Source of the DNA: Flavobacterium galactosidilyticum
GTDB lineage: Bacteria > Bacteroidota > Bacteroidia > Flavobacteriales > Flavobacteriaceae
DNA length: 64,000 nucleotides
Assembly (NCBI RefSeq): GCF_020911945.1
Contig: NZ_CP087135.1
Span: 2,778,001 to 2,842,000, forward strand
Reading direction: 5' to 3'
Shown here: piece by piece, positions 1 through 9,538 of the stretch
Layout of the letters: each line of letters begins with the position of its first letter
How positions within the stretch are numbered: position 1 is the stretch's first letter
Notes under the pieces: generated by a model
What the model saw: the letters and a program-made list of their open reading frames with translations, nothing else
Database searches by the model: none
What the model was told of the DNA's origin: nothing
Made by a program: the position numbers and the translations under genes

Positions 1-2875
1 TCCAGATATTGCTGCGGTAAACGTTCAAAATAGGGTTTCGCGTGCTACAAGTAAACTGCCTCAAGCGGTAGTTCAAACTGGGGTTACCACGTTAAAAAGT
101 CAAACAAGTGCTTTGATGTTTTTTGCTTTATATTCAAAGAACAAAGATTTTGACGAAACTTATATTCAGAATTATGCTAAAATAAATTTAGTTCCAAAAT
201 TACAACGTGTAAAAGGTGTTGGACAAGTAAATGTTTTTGGGGCCAAAGATTACTCAATGAGAATCTGGATTGATCCTGCAAAAATGGCTTCGTATAATGT
301 TTCTCCAAAAGAGATTCAAGCAGCATTGCAAGAACAAAACGTAGAAGCAGCTCCTGGAAAATTTGGCGAGAATGCTGAAGGTGTTTATGAATATGTAATT
401 AAATATAAAGGAAGACTTTCTGAAATTTCAGATTACGAAAATATTGTTATTCGCTCCACAGGAAATGGGAATTTCTTACACTTAAAAGACGTTGCTACTG
501 TCGAATTAGGAGGTTTCAATTATGGAACTAAGAATATCGCAATGGGTAAACAAGGTGTTGCAGTAGGGGTTTTTCAAACTTCCGGTTCTAATGCACAAGA
601 TATTATTACCGAGGTAATGCAAATCTTAGAAGATACAAAACCAGACTTCCCAAAAGGTGTTGATTATGTGATTCCATTAAATACCAAGACATTTCTAGAT
701 GCCTCTATAGACAAAGTATTAACTACATTACTTGAAGCCTTTATACTGGTATTTATTGTCGTGTATATATTCTTGCAAGATTTCCGTTCGACGCTAATTC
801 CTGCAATTGCTGTTCCAGTAGCTATTGTTGGAACCTTTTTCTTCCTACAAATATTTGGATTCTCGATCAATATGTTGACGTTGTTTGCTATGATTCTAGC
901 TATTGGAATTGTGGTCGATGATGCTATTGTCGTCGTCGAGGCAGTGCATGCCAAACTGGATGAAGGCGCAAAATCAGGAAAAGAAGCAACTATTTCTGCG
1001 ATGAGTGAGATTACAGGAGCTATTATTTCCATCACAATGGTAATGGCAGCAGTATTTATTCCTGTGTCCTTCTTGAGTGGTCCATCGGGAGTATTTTACC
1101 AACAGTTTGCAATTACTTTAGCTATTGCAATTTTGATTTCAGCCGTTAATGCTTTGACTTTAAGTCCTGCATTATGTGCTTTATTCTTAAAACCTCATAA
1201 AGATTCGGATCATCGTGATGCTAATTTTAAAGATCGTTTTTTCATTGCTTTCAATTCTAGTTTTGATAGAATGAATAACAAATATGTGAAGTCATTAGGA
1301 TTTTTAGCAAGAAAAAAATGGATCACAGTTATAGGACTTATTGCCTTTTCAGGAATCACATTCCTTTTATTTCAAACCACACCCTCTGGATTTATTCCAA
1401 ATGAAGATCGTGGAATAATAATGGCCGATTTAACATTGCCTCCAGGAACAACATTAGAGAAAACTGAAAAAGCAGTTAAAGAACTAGATACTATTTTAGG
1501 TTCGATGGATATAATTGAATCGAGAATGAGCGTTGTAGGTTTCAGTTTGCTGAACAGTGTAAATGGAGGATCTTATGCCTTTACAGTAATAAAATTAAAA
1601 GATTGGAAATACCGTAAGGAAGCCAATCAATCCGTGGATGCTGTTGTAAAAGAGTTGTTTGGAAAAACAGCGCATTTTAAAGATGCAAGAGCTTTATTTT
1701 TCACACCTCCTAGTGTTCAAGGTTTTGGTTCAGCTGATGGTTTCGAATTAAAAATTCAAGATAAGGGAGATGATGATTGGGCTACGGTAAGTAAAGTGAG
1801 TAATGAATTTCTTGGAGAATTAATGAAAAGACCTGAAATTCAATATGCTCAAACCAACTTTAATGCGGCTTTCCCTCAATTCCAAATGGATATTAATGTA
1901 GAAAGAGCTAAGGATGCTGGAGTATCGGTTTCAGATATTTTCAACACCATGCAAGGGTACTACGGTGGATTGTACACTACTGATTTTAATAAATTTGGTA
2001 AACAATACCGTGTAATGATTCAGGCTAAACCGTCTGACAGAGCTAACGAAGCTTCCATTAATAATATTTATGTAAAGAATGCAGCAGGTCAACAAGTGGC
2101 TATTAGTCAGTTTATAAATTTAAAAAGAATTTATGGTCCTGAAGCTGTAGCCCGATTTAATATGCTGAAGGCGGTAAACGTAAACGGAAAAGCAAATCCT
2201 GGTTATAGTTCTGGTGATGCTATTAAAGCAATTCAAGAAGTTGCTGCACAGCATTTACCTAAAACGTATAGTTATGAGTTTTCGGGAATGACGCGTGAAG
2301 AGATTCTTGCAGGAAATCAAGCGATTGGTGTATTCTTACTAAGTTTAATATTTGTTTATTTCTTGTTAAGTGCACAATATGAAAGTTATTTAGTACCACT
2401 ATCTGTACTACTTTCATTGCCTGTAGGTATTGCTGGTGCAATTGCTTTTGTAAAATTTGCTGGATTGGAAAATAATATTTATTTCCAAGTCGCGCTGATA
2501 ATGCTGATAGGACTATTAGCCAAAAATGCCATTTTGATCGTGGAGTTTGCCATACAAAGACGCCGACACGGAATGGACTTAGCGCAAGCCGCTATCGAAG
2601 GTGCTAAAGCGCGTTTACGCCCTATTTTAATGACTTCTCTAGCTTTCATCTTCGGATTATTGCCTTTGGCTTTTGCTTCTGGAGTTGGTGCCGTTGGTAA
2701 CCGTTCGATTGGTATGGGAGCTGTAGGTGGAATGTTAGTAGGAACCATTTTAGGAGTATTTGTAGTTCCAATTTTGTTCATCATATTCCAAAACTTACAA
2801 GAAAAAATTTCAGGAAAACCTGTAGTTACTACCGAATCTGATACTATACTTTTAAATGAAGAAAATGAAAAATAA
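1..2875 (+). CDS. RND multidrug efflux permease, AcrB/HAE1 type (5' end outside window)
   Basis: Inner-membrane proton-driven pump of a tripartite efflux system. The frame is open from the first base: the codons before the first internal ATG (113) still encode conserved AcrB-like sequence (PDIAAVNVQNRVS), so the gene starts to the left and about 100 residues are missing compared with AcrB. About 957 residues are visible. A cluster of membrane helices near visible residues 240-380 holds the TM4 proton-relay pair in GIVVDDAIVVVE. The second helical bundle near residues 780-930 holds the TM10 lysine in LLAKNAILIVEF. The two porter/docking loops lie between and before these. The stop overlaps the start of the downstream outer-membrane gene by 20 bases, so the two are translationally coupled. 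The adaptor gene is presumably upstream, outside the window. Substrate unknown. Confidence 0.95.
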   Translation, partial: PDIAAVNVQNRVSRATSKLPQAVVQTGVTTLKSQTSALMFFALYSKNKDFDETYIQNYAKINLVPKLQRVKGVGQVNVFGAKDYSMRIWIDPAKMASYNVSPKEIQAALQEQNVEAAPGKFGENAEGVYEYVIKYKGRLSEISDYENIVIRSTGNGNFLHLKDVATVELGGFNYGTKNIAMGKQGVAVGVFQTSGSNAQDIITEVMQILEDTKPDFPKGVDYVIPLNTKTFLDASIDKVLTTLLEAFILVFIVVYIFLQDFRSTLIPAIAVPVAIVGTFFFLQIFGFSINMLTLFAMILAIGIVVDDAIVVVEAVHAKLDEGAKSGKEATISAMSEITGAIISITMVMAAVFIPVSFLSGPSGVFYQQFAITLAIAILISAVNALTLSPALCALFLKPHKDSDHRDANFKDRFFIAFNSSFDRMNNKYVKSLGFLARKKWITVIGLIAFSGITFLLFQTTPSGFIPNEDRGIIMADLTLPPGTTLEKTEKAVKELDTILGSMDIIESRMSVVGFSLLNSVNGGSYAFTVIKLKDWKYRKEANQSVDAVVKELFGKTAHFKDARALFFTPPSVQGFGSADGFELKIQDKGDDDWATVSKVSNEFLGELMKRPEIQYAQTNFNAAFPQFQMDINVERAKDAGVSVSDIFNTMQGYYGGLYTTDFNKFGKQYRVMIQAKPSDRANEASINNIYVKNAAGQQVAISQFINLKRIYGPEAVARFNMLKAVNVNGKANPGYSSGDAIKAIQEVAAQHLPKTYSYEFSGMTREEILAGNQAIGVFLLSLIFVYFLLSAQYESYLVPLSVLLSLPVGIAGAIAFVKFAGLENNIYFQVALIMLIGLLAKNAILIVEFAIQRRRHGMDLAQAAIEGAKARLRPILMTSLAFIFGLLPLAFASGVGAVGNRSIGMGAVGGMLVGTILGVFVVPILFIIFQNLQEKISGKPVVTTESDTILLNEENEK

Positions 2876-4265
2876 TTTCTATAACATAGGAGTCCTTGTT
2901 CTAACAGCAACAGTAATGCAATCGTGTTTTGTAGCCAAAGATTACAAGCGCCCAGAATTAAAAACAGAAAATTTATACCGTAACGAAGTCGTTTCAAATG
3001 ACACTTTATCCTTTGCCAATGTGGCTTGGGATAAAGTTTTCACTGACACGCTTTTACAAGGATATATTCAAAAAGGTTTAGATAATAATCTAGATGTCAA
3101 AATCGCTATACAAAACATTGTAGCTGCAGAAGCTGCGATGAAACAAGGAAAAGCGGGATACTTCCCTACTTTTTCAGCGGGCGCTGATTGGACGCATCAA
3201 GAACTTTCTAAAAATAGTCAATTTGGTGCTTTGTTAAAAAATACATCTACCGATCAATATCAATTGACGGGAAATCTTTCTTGGGAAGCAGATATTTGGG
3301 GTAAAATAAGAAGTAATAAGCGAGCTGCAAATGCCAGTTATTTCCAAACAACTGCCGTCAACCAAGCTGTAAAAACGCAATTAATTGCTAACATCGCTGC
3401 AACCTATTACCAATTACTTTCTGTTGATGCTCAAATCAAATTAGCAGAGAAAACTTTAATTAACAGAAACCAAAGTATCGAAACTATAATTTCATTGAAG
3501 GATGCTGGTAATGTTACTGAAGTTGGTGTGAAACAAACAGAAGCACAGAAATATGCTACTGAAATTATTATAGCTGATTTAAAGAACAGTATCATTATTT
3601 TAGAAAATAGCATGAGTATTCTTTTAGGCGAAAGTGGTACTCAAATTGAAAGAAGCACTTTTGAAAATCAATTAATGCAACCTAGTATTACGCTTGGTGT
3701 TCCTGCAACTTTGTTAAGAAACAGACCGGATGTAATCGCTGCAGAATACAATTTGATTTCTAATTTTGAACAAACTAATATTGCCAAAAGTAACTTTTAT
3801 CCAACTTTAAAAGTAACAGCATCAGGCGGACTGCAAAGTATTGATTTGAAAGAATGGTTTAGTGCCAATTCGCTTTTTGCAAATGTAATTACAGGTTTAA
3901 CACAACCAATTTTTAACCAGAGACAGATCAAAACGAAGTTCGAAATTGCAAAAGCTAATCAAGAAAAAGCATATTTACAATTTGAACAATCGTTGTTAAC
4001 AGCTGGAAAAGAAGTTTCGGATGCTTTGGCGCAATATAATAATGAGACTTACAAACTTACTGTTAGAGAAAAGCAAGTGGATGCATTGAATAAAGCAACT
4101 GATTATTCAGATGAATTGTTAACCTATGGTTTGGCCAATTATTTAGAAGTATTGACTGTAAAAGACAATGCACTGAATGCTGAACTTAGTTTAATAGACA
4201 ATAAATATCAACAATATAAAGCCATAATCCAATTGTATCGCGCACTTGGTGGCGGATGGCAATAG
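2856..4265 (+). CDS. Outer-membrane efflux lipoprotein, OprM/NodT family
   Basis: Outer-membrane exit duct of the preceding RND pump. The 469-residue product begins with a lipoprotein signal peptide whose lipobox ends in MQSC at about residue 24, followed by the usual N-terminal DYKRPE region of NodT/OprM proteins. Two TolC/OEP repeats follow (roughly residues 60-250 and 270-465). The LLRNRPDVIAAEYNLI segment and the closing LYRALGGGWQ are hallmarks of this family. ATG 2856 lies inside the last codons of the permease gene; a second in-frame ATG at 2865 would also work. A strong terminator follows, so this is probably the last gene of the operon. Unlike the second TolC in this window (38076), it is lipid-anchored. 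Confidence 0.95.
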   Translation: MKKMKNNFYNIGVLVLTATVMQSCFVAKDYKRPELKTENLYRNEVVSNDTLSFANVAWDKVFTDTLLQGYIQKGLDNNLDVKIAIQNIVAAEAAMKQGKAGYFPTFSAGADWTHQELSKNSQFGALLKNTSTDQYQLTGNLSWEADIWGKIRSNKRAANASYFQTTAVNQAVKTQLIANIAATYYQLLSVDAQIKLAEKTLINRNQSIETIISLKDAGNVTEVGVKQTEAQKYATEIIIADLKNSIIILENSMSILLGESGTQIERSTFENQLMQPSITLGVPATLLRNRPDVIAAEYNLISNFEQTNIAKSNFYPTLKVTASGGLQSIDLKEWFSANSLFANVITGLTQPIFNQRQIKTKFEIAKANQEKAYLQFEQSLLTAGKEVSDALAQYNNETYKLTVREKQVDALNKATDYSDELLTYGLANYLEVLTVKDNALNAELSLIDNKYQQYKAIIQLYRALGGGWQ

Positions 4266-4300
4266 CGGACTGTACGCCTATTATTAATTTTTGTTTGTTT

Positions 4301-4337
4301 AAAACCACTGCCTTATTTAATAGGCAGTGGTTTTTTG
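4301..4337 (+). terminator. Rho-independent terminator after RND/OprM operon
   Basis: The 13-bp perfect stem AAAACCACTGCCT / AGGCAGTGGTTTT (4301-4313 and 4322-4334) has an 8-base loop and runs into a T tract. It lies 35 bases after the outer-membrane gene. Confidence 0.93.
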
Positions 4338-4550
4338 TTTAAAATATGATTTTATTTTTTTAAAGATCGATGATGAAAACACATTCAATAAAAAGAAATA
4401 AAATTTCAAAACTATTTGCTGCACGTTCTTCTTCATCATTTTCAAAATTAATATGTTAAAAAATTATAATAATATTAGCAGATAGAACTTTTAAAAAAAT
4501 GTAATTTGGCACTTTGATTTAGTACCTTAGAACACTAGTTTATAGAACTT

Positions 4551-6104
4551 ATGGATAAAATAAAAATACTTTGGGTTGATGATGAAATCGACCTATTGAA
4601 ACCACATATATTATTTCTAGAAAAGAAAAATTACGAAGTAACAACCTGTAATAATGGGCTTGATGCGATAACTATTTTTGAAGAAAACAACTTTGATATT
4701 GTTTTTCTAGATGAAAACATGCCTGGAATGAGCGGCTTGGAAACCCTATCAGAGATGAAGGAAAAGAAGTCATCGATTCCAATGATTATGATTACCAAAA
4801 GCGAAGAAGAATACATAATGGAGGAAGCCATAGGTTCTAAAATTGCTGATTATTTAATTAAACCAGTGAATCCAAATCAGATTTTGTTAAGCTTAAAGAA
4901 AAATCTCGATCATTCTAGATTAATTTCTCAAAAAACAACTTTAGATTACCAAAAGGAGTTTAGAAAGATTACAATGGAAATGGCACAAGTCAATTCATAC
5001 GAAGATTGGATCGAAATGTACAAAAAATTGATTTTCTGGGAATTAGAACTAGAGAATATTGCTGATCAAGGAATGGTTGAAATATTAGAATCTCAAAAAG
5101 CAGAGGCTAATTCGCAATTCGGAAAATTTATAGAGCGCAATTATGAGGACTGGTTTGAACCAAAAGCGGATAAACCAGTTCAATCCCATACGTTATTCAA
5201 AGAGCTAGTAGTTCCAGAACTCAAGAAAAAAGACAAACCTATTTTGTTCGTTGTAATCGATAATCTGCGCTACGACCAATGGAAAGCGTTTGAAAGCGTA
5301 GTAGGAAACTACTATAAGTTAGAAAAAGAAGTGCCTTATTATTCCATTTTACCTACTGCTACTCAGTACGCGCGCAACGCTATTTTCTCTGGTTTAACAC
5401 CACTAGACATGGAAAAAAAGTTTCCACAATATTGGAAAAATGATCCTGAAGAAGGCGGGAAAAACTTATATGAAGCGGAATTTTTGACAGCACAATTGAA
5501 AAGATTGGGATTGAATATCAAGGAAGATTATTTTAAAATAACAAATCTTGCTGGTGGTAAAAAGTTAGTGGAAGGCTTTAAAGCTTTGAAAAATAATGAT
5601 TTAGTTACTGTTGTGTATAATTTTGTAGATATGCTTTCGCATGCTAAAACCGAAATGGATGTAGTAAAAGAACTTGCCTCCGATGATAAGGCGTATCGTT
5701 CGCTTACGTTGAGTTGGTTTAAAAACTCACCGCTTTTAGAAATCATTCAGCAAGCTCAAAAATTAGGGTTCAAATTAATACTTACTACAGATCACGGAAC
5801 TATAAATGTGAAAAATCCATCAAAAGTTGTTGGTGATAAAAACACTAGTTTGAATTTGCGTTACAAAACAGGACGCAGTTTAACATATGAACACAAAGAT
5901 GTTTATGCTGTAAAAGATCCAAAAAACATTGGTTTACCTGCTATAAATATGAGTAGTTCTTATATTTTTGCAAAAAATGATTTGTTCTTGGCTTATGTCA
6001 ATAATTACAATCATTATGTGAGTTATTATAAAAATACGTATCAGCACGGTGGAATTTCATTAGAAGAAATGATTATTCCGTTTTTAGTTTTTAACCCAAA
6101 ATAA
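4551..6104 (+). CDS. porX: PorX: response regulator with PglZ phosphatase domain, type IX secretion regulator
   Basis: Cytoplasmic two-component response regulator that controls type IX secretion genes in Bacteroidetes; its known partner kinase is PorY, not present here. The 517-residue protein starts with a CheY-like receiver: acidic pair D10/D11, phosphoacceptor D54, T82 and K104 are all present. A helical linker (about 120-220) leads to a PglZ/alkaline-phosphatase-like domain (about 228-515) with the metal-site segment VVIDNLRYDQW (D237, D242), the nucleophile region LPTATQYARN with T271, and LTTDHG near the end. In Porphyromonas PorX the catalytic threonine is also near residue 271. There is no DNA-binding domain, as in all PorX. 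The gene stands alone after a terminator, and 74 bases separate it from tsaE. The domain pair makes the assignment firm. Confidence 0.93.
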   Translation: MDKIKILWVDDEIDLLKPHILFLEKKNYEVTTCNNGLDAITIFEENNFDIVFLDENMPGMSGLETLSEMKEKKSSIPMIMITKSEEEYIMEEAIGSKIADYLIKPVNPNQILLSLKKNLDHSRLISQKTTLDYQKEFRKITMEMAQVNSYEDWIEMYKKLIFWELELENIADQGMVEILESQKAEANSQFGKFIERNYEDWFEPKADKPVQSHTLFKELVVPELKKKDKPILFVVIDNLRYDQWKAFESVVGNYYKLEKEVPYYSILPTATQYARNAIFSGLTPLDMEKKFPQYWKNDPEEGGKNLYEAEFLTAQLKRLGLNIKEDYFKITNLAGGKKLVEGFKALKNNDLVTVVYNFVDMLSHAKTEMDVVKELASDDKAYRSLTLSWFKNSPLLEIIQQAQKLGFKLILTTDHGTINVKNPSKVVGDKNTSLNLRYKTGRSLTYEHKDVYAVKDPKNIGLPAINMSSSYIFAKNDLFLAYVNNYNHYVSYYKNTYQHGGISLEEMIIPFLVFNPK

Positions 6105-6177
6105 AAAAAGAAGTAAAGCTTAGTTTTCAGTGTACGGCAAGAACCTTAAACTTTAAAATTTAAACAATTTTATAAGA

Positions 6178-6585
6178 ATGAATATCATTTTTTCTATTGA
6201 CCAGCTCGAAGAAGTAGCGCAAAAAATTATAGCCAATAACCCTAAAAAAGTGATTCTTTTTCATGGCGAAATGGGTGTTGGAAAAACAACTTTAATCAAG
6301 CAATTGTGTCGAAATCTTGGCGTTACTGATGCAACAAGCAGTCCAACTTTTTCTTTAGTTAATGAATATGAAGCCGATAATAATCAACTAGTTTACCATT
6401 TTGATTTTTACCGTCTAAATAAAGAAACCGAAGCATTAGATATGGGTATTGATGATTATTTATATTCGGGTAATTGGTGCTTTATCGAATGGGCAGAAAA
6501 AATTCCAAATTTGATCCCTAATAAACATTCTGTTATAACTATTTCACTGCTTCCTGATGGAAAAAGATCTTTAACCTTAAGTTAA
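6178..6585 (+). CDS. tsaE: TsaE, tRNA t6A biosynthesis ATPase
   Basis: Small P-loop ATPase that works with TsaB and TsaD in the step transferring threonylcarbamoyl to A37 of ANN-decoding tRNAs. The 135-residue protein has the Walker A loop GEMGVGKTT near residues 29-37, the family motif TSSPTFSLVNEY near 56-67, and the acidic FIEWAEK segment near 102-108. Length is normal for the family. The Sua5/YrdC enzyme of the same pathway is encoded at 20529-21149 on the other strand. An acetyltransferase gene follows after 8 bases, so the two are probably co-transcribed. Confidence 0.95.
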   Translation: MNIIFSIDQLEEVAQKIIANNPKKVILFHGEMGVGKTTLIKQLCRNLGVTDATSSPTFSLVNEYEADNNQLVYHFDFYRLNKETEALDMGIDDYLYSGNWCFIEWAEKIPNLIPNKHSVITISLLPDGKRSLTLS

Positions 6586-6593
6586 AAGTAATT

Positions 6594-7067
6594 ATGAGTT
6601 TAGACAATACTGTAGAAATCATCCCTTTTTCAGCAACATTAGCAGCGCCTATAAAAACTTTGAACTTGGAATGGCTGAAAAAATATTTCAAGGTGGAACC
6701 CAAAGACGAAATCGTACTTTCGGATCCAAAAGGCCAAATTATAGATAAAGGCGGAATGATTTTTTATGCGAAATATAAAGATGAAATCGTTGGAACGGTA
6801 TCCTTAATAAAAATTGACGATACGACTTTCGAACTGAGTAAAATGGCAGTTACTGATGGTCTTCAAGGATTAGGAATTGGCAAAAAATTAGTAGAACATT
6901 GTTTGGCTTTTGCCAAAGAAAGAAACATTCAAAAACTGATTTTATATTCGAATCGAAAGCTAGAACCAGCAATTCATTTGTATAAAAAACACGGTTTTGT
7001 CGAAATAGAATTAGAAAACGGAATCTATGAAAGAGCTGATATCAAAATGGAAAAAATAGTTATATAA
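6594..7067 (+). CDS. GNAT-family N-acetyltransferase
   Basis: Predicted cytoplasmic acetyl-CoA-dependent N-acetyltransferase of 157 residues; the substrate cannot be read from the sequence. The GNAT core is clear: a beta strand with FELSKMAVTDGLQGLGIGKKL (acetyl-CoA pyrophosphate loop QGLGIG) at about residues 82-102, followed by the C-terminal YSNRKLEPAIHLYKKHGF motif typical of small GNAT enzymes. It begins 8 bases after tsaE. The neighbourhood does not identify a target, and I would not equate it with the ribosomal acetyltransferase RimI on position alone. Confidence 0.88.
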   Translation: MSLDNTVEIIPFSATLAAPIKTLNLEWLKKYFKVEPKDEIVLSDPKGQIIDKGGMIFYAKYKDEIVGTVSLIKIDDTTFELSKMAVTDGLQGLGIGKKLVEHCLAFAKERNIQKLILYSNRKLEPAIHLYKKHGFVEIELENGIYERADIKMEKIVI

Positions 7068-7157
7068 GTTGCTAAAATTCATATCTACTTATAAAATAAA
7101 CTATTATACTTTTTTCTAAAACTTTTGCGTAAATTGTACCTTCAAAATAACAACCTA

Positions 7158-8357
7158 ATGCCAATTACTAACACACCATTTACAAAGCAACAATTACTAC
7201 CTCAGGAAGAAAAACTTGAAGTAGGAAGAAAGAAAAGTGAACTTTTTATTGGGATACCAAAGGAAACCAGTCATCAAGAACGCCGCATTTGTCTTACTCC
7301 TGATGCTGTAAATTCGCTTACTTATCATGGTCACCGAGTTATGATTGAATCTGGCGCAGGAGAAAGTTCAAGCTATTCTGACAAGGAATATAGTGAAGCA
7401 GGTGCAGAAGTTACTAATGACACTAAAAAAGTATTTAGCTGCCCGATGATTCTTAAAGTAGAACCCGCTACAACTGCGGAAATAGCGATGATGAATCCGC
7501 AAACAATTCTAATTTCGGCGATTCAAATAAAGACTAGAAAGAAAAAATATTTTGAGGCATTAAGCAAAAGGAAAATTACTGCCTTAGCCTTTGAATACAT
7601 TAAAGATGAAGATGGATATTATCCCGCTGTGAAGTCATTAAGCGAAATAGCAGGAACCGCGTCGATACTAATCGCTGCCGAATTAATGATTACGAATGAG
7701 TTTGGAAAAGGATTATTGTTCGGAAATATTACTGGCGTCCCGCCTACTGATGTTGTTATTTTAGGTGCAGGAACAGTAGGTGAATTTGCTGCTAAAACAG
7801 CGATTGGTCTAGGAGCAAGTGTTAAAGTATTTGACAATTCGATAACTAAATTACGTCGTTTGCAGAATAATTTAAATCAACGAATTTTTACTTCTACCAT
7901 TCAACCTAAATCATTATTAAAAGCTTTACGACGTTGCGATGTCGCTATTGGCGCCATGCGAGGGAAAGAACGATGTCCTATAATTGTTACAGAAACTATG
8001 GTCGAACACATGAAAAATGGTGCCGTAATCGTCGATGTAAGTATAGATACTGGAGGGTGTTTTGAAACTTCTGAAGTTACCACTCACGAGAAACCCACCT
8101 TTGTCAAAAATAATGTAGTACATTATTGCGTACCCAATATTCCTTCCCGATATTCTAAAACAGCCTCACTTTCTATAAGCAATATAATTTCTCCTTACTT
8201 AATGCAAATTGCTGCAGATGGTGGAATTGAAATGGCGATTCGTTTCGATAAAGGATTAAAAAACGGAGTATATATGTACCACGGAATCCTCACTAATAGC
8301 GCTATAGGAGATTGGTTTGATTTACCTAGCAACGACATTAATTTAATTGTTTTTTAA
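7158..8357 (+). CDS. ald: Alanine dehydrogenase
   Basis: NAD-dependent oxidative deamination of L-alanine to pyruvate, and the reverse. The open frame begins at 7125, but I place the start at ATG 7158 (MPITNTPF): a near-consensus -7 element AACTTTTG lies at 7120-7127, so an earlier start would sit in the promoter. The product is 399 residues. The AlaDH/PNT N-terminal domain (about 30-165) opens with FIGIPKETSHQERRICLTPD, which includes the family Arg/Lys substrate region. The Rossmann domain carries VVILGAGTVGEFAA (about 200-213). The C-terminal part has HYCVPNIPSRYSKTAS, as in alanine dehydrogenases. It is slightly longer than the classical enzyme (about 370) because of an N-terminal extension. 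Confidence 0.92.
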   Translation: MPITNTPFTKQQLLPQEEKLEVGRKKSELFIGIPKETSHQERRICLTPDAVNSLTYHGHRVMIESGAGESSSYSDKEYSEAGAEVTNDTKKVFSCPMILKVEPATTAEIAMMNPQTILISAIQIKTRKKKYFEALSKRKITALAFEYIKDEDGYYPAVKSLSEIAGTASILIAAELMITNEFGKGLLFGNITGVPPTDVVILGAGTVGEFAAKTAIGLGASVKVFDNSITKLRRLQNNLNQRIFTSTIQPKSLLKALRRCDVAIGAMRGKERCPIIVTETMVEHMKNGAVIVDVSIDTGGCFETSEVTTHEKPTFVKNNVVHYCVPNIPSRYSKTASLSISNIISPYLMQIAADGGIEMAIRFDKGLKNGVYMYHGILTNSAIGDWFDLPSNDINLIVF

Positions 8358-8378
8358 GGAAACTTTCTTCTACCTTTG
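8348..8378 (+). promoter_or_regulatory. Bacteroidetes-type promoter for the 8393 gene
   Basis: The -33 TTG (8348-8350) and -7 TACCTTTG (8371-8378) match the TTG / TAnnTTTG pattern with a 20-bp spacer. It leaves a very short leader before ATG 8393. Confidence 0.75.
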
Positions 8379-8392
8379 CACAAAAATTAGTC

Positions 8393-8776
8393 ATGAAGTT
8401 TATACATCGTTTTGCTTATTATTTAGTAGGTTTAGTAATTGGAGTCTTTTTCGTTGCAATGGTTTTTAGTGGTAAAGATACACGCTGTAATTATTTTCCA
8501 AATTCAAGAGTTTTGAATGATTTGCGCAATAAACCTTTTCATTATTCTGAAAAAGCCTCGCAAATACTTACTGAAAAATGGGTCGACACATCCGATATTA
8601 AAAACTCATTAAAATTTGGTGATGTAGATTTTGACCAAAGTAATGTTGTATACAAAAAAGGAAAATTATATATTATCGAAGGAAAAACCGTAAAAAACCA
8701 AGAGATTATTCTAAAAGTAATTAACTACGACAATAAAGCAGTTTTAGACGATATTATAAAAATAGAGAATAAATAA
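8393..8776 (+). CDS. Small membrane-anchored protein, DUF4258-like
   Basis: 127-residue protein of unknown function. Residues 7-27 (FAYYLVGLVIGVFFVAMVFSG) form one membrane anchor, and the rest is predicted to face the periplasm. Its C-terminal half alternates short beta strands (KFGDVDFDQSNVVYKKGKLYIIEG) and resembles the DUF4258 proteins often annotated beside flavobacterial alanine dehydrogenase; this likeness is from memory. It has its own promoter 15 bases upstream, so it need not be co-expressed with ald. No catalytic motif is visible. Confidence 0.8.
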   Translation: MKFIHRFAYYLVGLVIGVFFVAMVFSGKDTRCNYFPNSRVLNDLRNKPFHYSEKASQILTEKWVDTSDIKNSLKFGDVDFDQSNVVYKKGKLYIIEGKTVKNQEIILKVINYDNKAVLDDIIKIENK

Positions 8777-8840
8777 GCTATTCCATTTATTTGGGCGTGC
8801 CACCATCAAAAAAGATATTTAGATTTCCTTACCTATAAAT

Positions 8841-9521
8841 TTAGTATTGGGAGAACCATTTAATAGCTTCTTTTCCATTTTGTTTTAAATAATCATTCGT
8901 TTTACTAAAATGTTTATTTCCAAACCATTTCCCTTGATTAGCGCTCATGGGCGAAGGATGTCCAGATTCTAAAACTAAATGTTTGTTTCTATCTATTTTA
9001 AGTCCTTTTTTATTTGCAAATGCGCCCCAAAGTAGGAATACCACATTTTCTTTTTCTTCTGAAATTTTCTGAATTACAGCATCGGTAAAATGATTCCATT
9101 TTAAATGTTTGTGACTATTTGGCGAATCCTCTCTTACAGTCAAAGATGCATTCAACAGTAAAATTCCTTGTCTTGCCCAATCTTCAAGATTACCAGAAGT
9201 TGGTAGAAAAATAGTTCCTAAATCATCACTCAGTTCTCGGTAAATATTTCGTAATGATGGCGGAATCCGAATATCATCGTTCACTGAAAAACACAAACCA
9301 TTCGCTTCCCCTTTACCATGATAAGGATCTTGACCAATAATCACTACTTTTAAATCATTGAAACTACAATAATTAAAGGCCGAAAAAATTAATTCTTTGG
9401 GCGGATAACATATATGTGCGTAGTATTCCTCGGCAACATCTTCCATTAAGTCATCAAAATACGGCTTCTGGATTTCATCTGACAAAACAGTTTGCCATTT
9501 TGGATTGAGATTCGTTTGCAT
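8841..9521 (-). CDS. ung: Uracil-DNA glycosylase
   Basis: Removes uracil from DNA as the first step of base excision repair. The 226-residue protein has all family-1 motifs: GQDPYHG (catalytic Asp, about residues 62-68), the uracil-stacking region NGLCFSV, LLLNASLTV (about 123-131) and the DNA-minor-groove loop HPSPMSA (about 188-194), where the usual leucine of HPSPLS is methionine. Length is normal. It is convergent with the 8393 gene and divergent from mutS2, with its own promoter at 9539-9567. Confidence 0.96.
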   Translation of the reverse strand: MQTNLNPKWQTVLSDEIQKPYFDDLMEDVAEEYYAHICYPPKELIFSAFNYCSFNDLKVVIIGQDPYHGKGEANGLCFSVNDDIRIPPSLRNIYRELSDDLGTIFLPTSGNLEDWARQGILLLNASLTVREDSPNSHKHLKWNHFTDAVIQKISEEKENVVFLLWGAFANKKGLKIDRNKHLVLESGHPSPMSANQGKWFGNKHFSKTNDYLKQNGKEAIKWFSQY

Positions 9522-9538
9522 AAATAATTATTATTTAG

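Noticed and set aside
113..2875. ATG 113 as the start of the first RND gene
   Set aside because: The codons before it encode conserved permease sequence, so the gene simply enters from outside the window.
4357..4371. The string TTTTAAAGATCGAT near here occurs again near 55881
   Set aside because: Only 14 AT-rich bases with no shared surroundings; consistent with chance in such DNA.
4338..4550. A promoter for porX in the AT-rich leader
   Set aside because: Only TACCTTAG comes near the -7 consensus, and the spacing to the nearest TTG is too short; not good enough to list.
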